The notes under the pieces are model-generated. The model saw only the letters and a list, made by a program, of their open reading frames with translations. It was not told the DNA's origin and made no database searches. A program made the position numbers and the translations under genes. A stretch of DNA of 64,000 nucleotides from assembly GCA_963795195.1 (NCBI GenBank), contig CAWCGU010000006.1, positions 2,356,001-2,420,000 on the forward strand, given 5' to 3'. This DNA is from CAWCGU01 sp963795195 (GTDB lineage: Bacteria > Actinomycetota > Thermoleophilia > Solirubrobacterales > 70-9). Below are positions 57,397 through 64,000 of this stretch, piece after piece (within the stretch, counting starts at the first letter, position 1; each line of letters starts with the position of its first letter).

Positions 57397-57546
57397 TCAG
57401 GCGTGACGCCCGGTGCCGAGGTGTCGGTGCAACCAGTGCCGGAGCTGGCCATGACGTGGACGGCGCCCGGCGACCCGGATCGCCCGGAGTGGCATCAGCG
57501 CCCAGACAACCGCGACGAGGCAAACGACCGCGATGGTCGCAAGCAT
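57397..57546 (-). CDS. Possible 49-residue single-pass membrane peptide
   Basis: ATG at 57546 on the minus strand, stop at 57397, 36 bases before the MMPL start in the same direction. It reads MLATIAVVCLVAVVWALMPL as a TM helix, followed by an Arg/His-rich basic tail (GRRPRHGQLRHWLHRHLG). AAGGGG lies about 11 bases upstream. The positive-inside tail and hydrophobic N-terminus look real, but short GC-rich ORFs arise by chance. It could be a leaderless partner of the MMPL transporter. Confidence 0.4.
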   Translation of the reverse strand: MLATIAVVCLVAVVWALMPLRAIRVAGRRPRHGQLRHWLHRHLGTGRHA

Positions 57547-57681
57547 CGTGGGGCTACCCCTTCTGCCTGCCGTGTGTGCTCTCCATGCGCCGATCCTCTC
57601 ACCAGCGTCGGATTGCTATGCGTGACCTATCTTGTGTCTCTGCTGCGCGTTCTGCGAGCATTTGGGCTGTGGGGGAGGTAG

Positions 57682-60600
57682 TTGGCCTGCGCGCCAAACA
57701 ATGAGGCTGGGAATCCGTACCGAGGCGCCCGGAAGCGAGGCATAGCGGCCCCTGCGACGATTGCGTTGGCGGCGGCGCTCGGCCTGATCGCCCTTCCAGG
57801 CACCGCGGTTGCGGTGGCGCCGCTGCCCGGGGATCTGGACCCCAGTTTCAGCGGCGACGGCCGCCTGCTGACAGCGGTCGGCGAATTCGACCGCGCCTTT
57901 GCGGCGGGGAGCGCTATCCAGAGCGACGGTCGCGTCGTGGTCGTGGGCAGCAGTGGCAGCGACTTCGCCGTCGCTCGCTTTACGACAGCCGGGGAGCTCG
58001 ACACCAGCTTCTCCGGAGACGGCCTGGAGGTCACGGAGTTCGGCGGCTCTGGAACCGGCCAGGCCGAGCATGTCGCGATTCAGCCGGACGGCAAGATCGT
58101 GGTCGTCGGCACGACCAACCAAAACTTCGCCATCGCGCGCTACACCCCGAGCGGGGTACTCGACACGAGCTTCAGTCTCGATGGCCGCCAGACAACGGAC
58201 TTCGTCGGCGGGAGCGCGGACGCCGCCTCGGCCGTGGCAATCCAGGCGAACGGCGCGATCGTGGTCGCCGGCAGCAGCAACAACGATTTCGCCGTGGCCC
58301 GCTACTCGGCGAACGGGACACTTGATCCGAGCTTCAGCGCCGACGGCCGCGTGATCGCGGACTTCGGCGTCGGCCAGGACGTGGGCTCCTCGCTCGCCAT
58401 CCAGCCGGACGGCGGGATCGTCGTCGCGGGCCATGCGAATTCCACGACTTCCTCTCCCTTCGACTTCGCCTTGGCCCGCTTCACGGTGGACGGAGTGCTC
58501 GATACCGGTTTCAGCGCCGACGGCCGGGTTACGACCGACCTCGGCAGCGACGACACGATCGAGGCCATGGCAATCCAGTCCGACGCCATGATCGTCGTAA
58601 CGGGCGAGAGCAACGGCGATTTCGCCCTCGCCCGCTACACCACCAGCGGTGCCCTGGACACGGGATTCAGCTCAGACGGCTTGGTGCGCACCGATTTCGG
58701 TGGGGCGGATGCCGCTGGAGGGGTGGCGATTGGAAGCGACGGCCGGATCGTCGCCGCGGGTGCGACGCTCAACCCGCTGACATTGAGCGGCGATTTCGCT
58801 CTCTCTAGCTACGACACGGCTGGGAACCTCGACCCGAGCTTCGACGGTGACGGCCGATTGACGACGAGCTTCGGCGACGGGCAGTCCGACGTCGCCGCTG
58901 CGACGGACCTGCTGGTGCAGGCTGACGGAAAGATCCTCGCGTCGGGATTCAGCGGCTATTTGCCGGCGGGCGGGGACTTCGCGCTCGCGCGGTACTCCGC
59001 CAACGGCGCCCCTGATCCGGGCTTCGGCGTGGGCGGGCGTGTCGAGCAGGGGTTCGCGACGATCGGGGAGTCGCTGGACACCGCGAGCGCCGTCGCCATT
59101 CAGCCCGATGGAAAGCTGGTTGTGGCGGGCTCGGCGATCGGCGAAGACGGACACGACGACCTCGACTTCGCGATCGCCCGATACACCAGAGGCGGTGCCC
59201 TCGATACGAGCTCTGGCGGGGACGGCACCGGGGCGATCGACATAGCGGGAAACAGCCCTGACTCGGCGACGGACATCGCCATCCAGCCCGACGGGCGGAT
59301 CGTAGTCGTGGGCCAGAGCGGCGGCGACTTCGCCGTGGCTCGGTTTACCCCGGAGGGCAGCTTCGACTCCAGTTTCGGCGTCGACGGAGTGGTGCAGACA
59401 GGCTTCGCGGCGGGAAGCGTCGAGATCGCCGCGGCGGTCGCGATCCAGCCCGACGGCCGAATCGTGTTTGCGGGGGCCAGCAACGGCAACTTTGCAGTCG
59501 CCCGCTACACGACGAGCGGAGCTCTGGACGCCGGCTTCAGCGGCGACGGTCTTCTGACAACCGACTTCGGCAGCGTTGACATCGGAGCTGACGTTGCGAT
59601 CCAGGCCAACGGGCGAATCGTGGTTGCCGGCAGGACCAGCGGCAATTTCGCCGTCGCCCGGTACACGGCGGCGGGGCTTCCTGACACCAGCTTTGACGGC
59701 GACGGCCGGCTGGTCACCGACTTCGGGGGAAACGACGCAGCCACCTCGATTTCGATCCAGGCCAACGACAGGCTTGTCGTTGCCGGAGTCGCCAACGCCG
59801 ACTTTGCGCTCGCAAGGTACGGCACGAACGGAGTCCTTGATTCGAGCTTCAGTGGCGATGGCAAGGCGACTGTGGATTTCGGGGGTGGGGCGGACATCGC
59901 CAACGACGTCGGGCTGCAGTCAAACGGAGCGATCGTGGTGGTCGGCACCGCTCACGACAACGACTTCGCGATTGCAAGGTTGAGTGCCGCCGGAGTCCTC
60001 GACACGAGTTTCAGCGGCGACGGGTTGCTGACGACGGACTTCAACGGAACTGACAAGGGGGCGGCGCTTGTGGTTCAGCCGGACGACAACCTGGTCGTCG
60101 CGGGGAGCTCGTCGATCACGTTCGGCGGCTCGAACCTCTCCCGCTTCGCAGTGGCACGCGTCTTCGGCAACGGCCCGCCCGAGGCGGTCAACGACATCAA
60201 GACCGTCAACGAGGACTCAGGCTCCACGACGATCAACGTCCTCGCCAACGACACCGACATCGACCAGGGTTCCAAGAGCGTCGACTTCACGTCCCAGCCC
60301 GCCCACGGCACCGTCGTCGTCACCGGCGGCGGCAGTGGCCTCAGCTATCGCCCCGACGACGACTACTGCAACACGCACCCCGGCGGCTCCCCCGACACCT
60401 TCACCTACACGCTGACCCCGGGCGGGTCCACCGCCACGGTGTCCGTGACTGTTGAATGCGTGGAAGACGACCCCGTCGCAGTCGACGACGCCCGGACCGT
60501 CGACGAGGACTCCGCTGCGACCCCCCTTACGGTGCTCGCAAACGACACCGACACGGATCTCGTCCCGCAGATGACGATCGCCTCGGCCACCAAGCCGGCC

Positions 60601-63600
60601 CACGGCACCGTCGTCCTCAGCGGCGGCTCACCGGGCTCCCACACCGGCCTCAGCTATGAGCCCGACCCGAACTACTGCAACTCGCTCGGGCGGCGCCAAC
60701 CTCGACACCTTCAGCTACGCCTCGCCCCAGGCGGCTCGACCGCGACCGTCTCGGTCACCGTGACGTGTTTCGAAAACGACGACCCCGTCGCCGTCAACGA
60801 CACCAAGACCGTCGACGAGGACTCCGGCGCCACCGCCATCAACGTGCTCGCCAACGACACCGACCCGGACGTGACGCCGGTGATCTCGATCGCCTCGGCC
60901 ACTGACCCAGCCCGCGGCACGGTTGCTCTCACCGGCGGCGGCACAGGCCTCACCTATGAGCCCGACCCGAACTACTGCAACTCCCAGCCCGCCGGCAACC
61001 CCGACACCTTCACCTACACGCTCGCCCCCGGCGGCTCGACCGCGACCGTCTCGGTCACGGTCAGCTGTCTCAACGACGACGACCCCGTGGCGGTCAACGA
61101 CACCAAGACGGTCAACGAGGACTCCGGCGCCACCGCGATCAACGTGCTCGCCAACGACACCGACACCGACCTGGTCGCGCAGATGACGATCGCCTCGGCC
61201 ACCAAGCCCGACAACGGCACCGTCGTCGTCAACGGCGCAGGCACCAGCCTCACCTACCGTCCCGACGACGACTACTGCAACGAACCCGGCCCCGAGCCCG
61301 TCGACACCTTCACCTATTCCCTGAGCCCAGGCGGCTCGACCGCGACCGTCTCGGTGACCGTCAACTGCATCGACGACGACGACCCCGTCGCAGTCGACGA
61401 CGCCCGGACCGTCGACGAGGACTCCGCTGCGACCCCCCTTACGGTGCTCGCAAACGACACCGACACGGATCTCGTCCCGCAGATGACGATCGCCTCGGCC
61501 ACCAAGCCGGCCCACGGCACCGTCGTCCTCAGCGGCGGCTCACCGGGCTCCCACACCGGCCTCAGCTATGAGCCCGACCCGAACTACTGCAACGAGCCCG
61601 CGCCCGCGCCCGTCGACACCTTCAGCTATCGCCTCGCCCCAGGCGGCTCGACCGCGACCGTCTCGGTCACCGTGACGTGTTTCGAAAACGACGACCCCGT
61701 CGCCGTCAACGACACCAAGACCGTCGACGAGGACTCCGGCGCCACCGCCATCAACGTGCTCGCCAACGACACCGACCCGGACGTGACGCCGGTGATCTCG
61801 ATCGCCTCGGCCACTGACCCAGCCCGCGGCACGGTTGCTCTCACCGGCGGCGGCACAGGCCTCACCTATGAGCCCGACCCGAACTACTGCAACTCCCAGC
61901 CCGCAGGCAACCCCGACACCTTCACCTACACGCTCGCCCCCGGCGGCTCGACCGCGACCGTCTCGGTCACGGTCAGCTGTCTCAACGACGACGACCCCGT
62001 GGCGGTCAACGACACCAAGACGGTCAACGAGGACTCCGGCGCCACCGCGATCAACGTGCTCGCCAACGACACCGACACCGACCTGGTCGCGCAGATGACG
62101 ATCGCCTCGGCCACCAAGCCCGACAACGGCACCGTCGTCGTCAACGGCGCAGGCACCAGCCTCACCTACCGTCCCGACGACGACTACTGCAACGAACCCG
62201 GCCCCGAGCCCGTCGACACCTTCACCTATTCCCTGAGCCCAGGCGGCTCGACCGCGACCGTCTCGGTGACCGTCAACTGCATCGACGACGACGACCCCGT
62301 CGCAGTCGACGACGCCCGGACCGTCGACGAGGACTCCGCTGCGACCCCCCTTACGGTGCTCGCAAACGACACCGACACGGATCTCGTCCCGCAGATGACG
62401 ATCGCCTCGGCCACCAAGCCGGCCCACGGCACCGTCGTCCTCAGCGGCGGCTCACCGGGCTCCCACACCGGCCTCAGCTATGAGCCCGACCCGAACTACT
62501 GCAACGAGCCCGCGCCCGCGCCCGTCGACACCTTCAGCTATTCGCTCGCCCCAGGCGGCTCGACCGCGACCGTCTCGGTCACCGTGACGTGTTTCGAAAA
62601 CGACGACCCCGTCGCCGTCAACGACACCAAGACCGTCGACGAGGACTCCGGCGCCACCGCCATCAACGTGCTCGCCAACGACACCGACCCGGACGTGACG
62701 CCGGTGATCTCGATCGCCTCGGCCACTGACCCAGCCCGCGGCACCGTCGTCCTCACCGGCGGCTCGCCGGGCGCCCACACCGGCCTCACCTATGAGCCCG
62801 ACCCGAACTACTGCAACTCCCAGCCCGCAGGCAACCCCGACACCTTCACCTACACGCTCGCCCCCGGCGGCTCGACCGCGACCGTCTCGGTCACGGTCAG
62901 CTGTCTCAACGACGACGACCCCGTGGCGGTCAACGACACCAAGACGGTCAACGAGGACTCCGGCGCCACCGCGATCAACGTGCTCGCCAACGACACCGAC
63001 ACCGACCTGGTCGCGCAGATGACGATCGCCTCGGCCACCAAGCCCGACAACGGCACCGTCGTCGTCAACGGCGCAGGCACCAGCCTCACCTACCGTCCCG
63101 ACGACGACTACTGCAACGAACCCGGCCCCGAGCCCGTCGACACCTTCACCTATTCCCTGAGCCCAGGCGGCTCGACCGCGACCGTCTCGGTGACCGTCAA
63201 CTGCATCGACGACGACGACCCCGTCGCAGTCGACGACGCCCGGACCGTCGACGAGGACTCCGCTGCGACCCCCCTTACGGTGCTCGCAAACGACACCGAC
63301 ACGGATCTCGTCCCGCAGATGACGATCGCCTCGGCCACCAAGCCGGCCCACGGCACCGTCGTCCTCAGCGGCGGCTCACCGGGCTCCCACACCGGCCTCA
63401 GCTATGAGCCCGACCCGAACTACTGCAACGAGCCCGCGCCCGCGCCCGTCGACACCTTCAGCTATTCGCTCGCCCCAGGCGGCTCGACCGCGACCGTCTC
63501 GGTCACCGTGACGTGTTTCGAAAACGACGACCCCGTCGCCGTCAACGACACCAAGACCGTCGACGAGGACTCCGGCGCCACCGCCATCAACGTGCTCGCC

Positions 63601-64000
63601 AACGACACCGACCCGGACGTGACGCCGGTGATCTCGATCGCCTCGGCCACTGACCCAGCCCGCGGCACGGTCGTTCTCACCGGCGGCTCGCCGGGCGCCC
63701 ACACCGGCCTCACCTATGAGCCCGACCCGAACTACTGCAACTCCCAGCCCGCAGGCAACCCCGACACCTTCACCTACAGCGCTCGCCCCCGGCGGCTCGA
63801 CCGCGACCGTCTCCGTGACCGTCACCTGTATCGACGATGACGACCCGGTGGCGAACGACGACGCGAGGACGCTCAGCGAGGATGCACCCGCGACGTCAAT
63901 CAACGTGCTCGCCAACGACACCGACACGGACCTGGTTCCCGCGATGTCGATCGCCTCCAACTCAGACCCAGCCCACGGCACCGTCGTCCTCAGCGGCGGC
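57682..64000 (+). CDS. Giant secreted delta-60/Big_9 repeat protein (3' end beyond the window)
   Basis: The start is TTG 57682, four bases after GGAGG in GTGGGGGAGGTAG. A signal peptide follows: basic RGARKRG, a hydrophobic core and cleavage near AVAVA at residue 45. Residues about 50-830 are 14 delta-60 repeats; from 60181 come Big_9-like Ig repeats, at least 12 full and one partial. An extra G near 63775 (TACA-g-CGCTC versus TACACGCTC elsewhere) moves the frame from 1 to 2; the repeat continues in frame 2 to base 64000. A plus-minus pair between 60690 and 60716 garbles a few residues. There is no stop before the window edge in the corrected frame. Likely a long cell-surface or matrix protein. 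Confidence 0.85.
57829..60170 (+). repeat. Fourteen delta-60 repeats (about 52-63 residues each)
   Basis: Each unit runs G-x-L-D-x-[SG]-F-x2-D-G, a T-x-F-G turn, then A-I-Q-x-[DN]-G-x-[IL]-V-V-x-G and F-A-[VLI]-A-R-[YF]. I count 14 consecutive units from GDLDPSF to the FAVARVFGNG that ends the block. This is the delta-60 repeat of large exported proteins in several phyla. Repeat DNA is diverged, unlike the Big_9 block that follows. Confidence 0.9.
60181..64000 (+). repeat. Big_9-type Ig repeats in a 912-bp three-domain supercycle
   Basis: Units of about 100 residues carry DPVAVNDTKTVDEDSG, INVLANDTD, an HGTVV or RGTV strand, LTYxPDxxYCN, DTFTYxLxPGGSTATVSVTV and a final Cys. Three types alternate: A (VDDARTVDEDSAATPL), B (VNDTKTVDEDSG) and C (VNDTKTVNEDSG). 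Type A starts at 60481, 61393, 62305 and 63229, so the period is 912, 912 and 924 bp. The extra 12 bp in the third cycle come from GGSPGAHTG replacing GGGTG in type B. Copies are almost identical in DNA, so the array is young and is at risk of collapse in assembly. Confidence 0.93.
60681..60720 (+). other. Compensated frame slip inside the first type A repeat
   Basis: After YCN the sequence gains one base near 60691 (TCGGGCGGCGCC) and loses one near 60715 (AGCTACGCC against AGCTATCGCC in the other copies). About nine residues are read out of frame (GRRQPRHLQ). In the corrected reading the segment is GGANLDTFSY, which matches its neighbours. Total repeat length is unchanged at 912 bp. Confidence 0.7.

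Noticed and set aside
60200..63990. Repeated minus-strand ORFs of 80 to 300 residues in the Big_9 array
   Set aside because: They recur at the 912-bp period as mirror images of the plus-strand repeats, so they are shadows.
60481..64000. CRISPR-like array
   Set aside because: The period is 912 bp, the sequence is coding throughout, and there are no unique spacers.

Overview
The window is high-GC DNA with the gene content of a Gram-positive-type actinobacterium. The best guess is Thermoleophilia/Solirubrobacterales. The evidence is very large secreted repeat proteins (delta-60, Big_9, Calx-beta, RTX), recurrent C-terminal modules on secreted proteins, a WS/DGAT acyltransferase, an MCE protein, a D-arabinono-lactone oxidase and a heliorhodopsin. 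The lineage is inferred, not proven. No mobile element, CRISPR array, rRNA gene or replication origin was found.

Layout. (1) 1-24119 is the 3' part of one giant surface-protein gene, entering from the left edge and ending at a TAG at 24117-24119. It is read through at least nine frame changes. From N to C it holds Ala/Val-rich beta-strand repeats, a filamentous-haemagglutinin-like beta-helix region, Calx-beta-like domains, RTX calcium repeats, and a C-terminal region with an exact 25-residue repeat, an exact 18-residue repeat and a Thr/Ala tail. (2) 24155-28735 holds tRNA-Ser(TGA), a frameshifted MCE/MlaD protein, a D-arabinono-1,4-lactone oxidase convergent with an alanine-racemase-fold enzyme (a shared hairpin lies between them), and tRNA-Ser(GCT). 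(3) 28858-41264 holds secreted or envelope proteins (CAP/SCP, Calx-beta, L,D-transpeptidase, Ig-like), a metallo-hydrolase-TetR operon with a palindromic operator, an EthD protein, a WS/DGAT, an AbiEi/DUF559 protein, an S33 lipoprotein hydrolase and tRNA-Arg(ACG). (4) 41549-50351 holds VOC, lysyl oxidase, heliorhodopsin, DUF1996, PRC-barrel, a Rieske-AIM24 operon, acyl-CoA dehydrogenase, a beta-propeller lipoprotein and hypotheticals. (5) 50509-55004 is a tightly packed five-gene plus-strand run: alpha/beta hydrolase, HD protein, K+ channel with RCK, PhaC-like protein, RidA. It is followed by a convergent MMPL transporter gene (frameshifted) and a possible 49-residue membrane peptide. (6) 57682 to the right edge is a second giant secreted protein: 14 delta-60 repeats, then at least 13 Big_9-type repeats arranged as a 912-bp supercycle.

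A technical theme runs through the window. Nearly every frame break, in unrelated genes on both strands, fits one extra base. That pattern points to residual insertion errors in a long-read assembly rather than real gene decay, so the broken genes are best treated as probably intact in the organism. The most distinctive biology is the architecture of the two giant exported proteins, above all the C-terminal 25- and 18-residue repeats of the first, and the heliorhodopsin.
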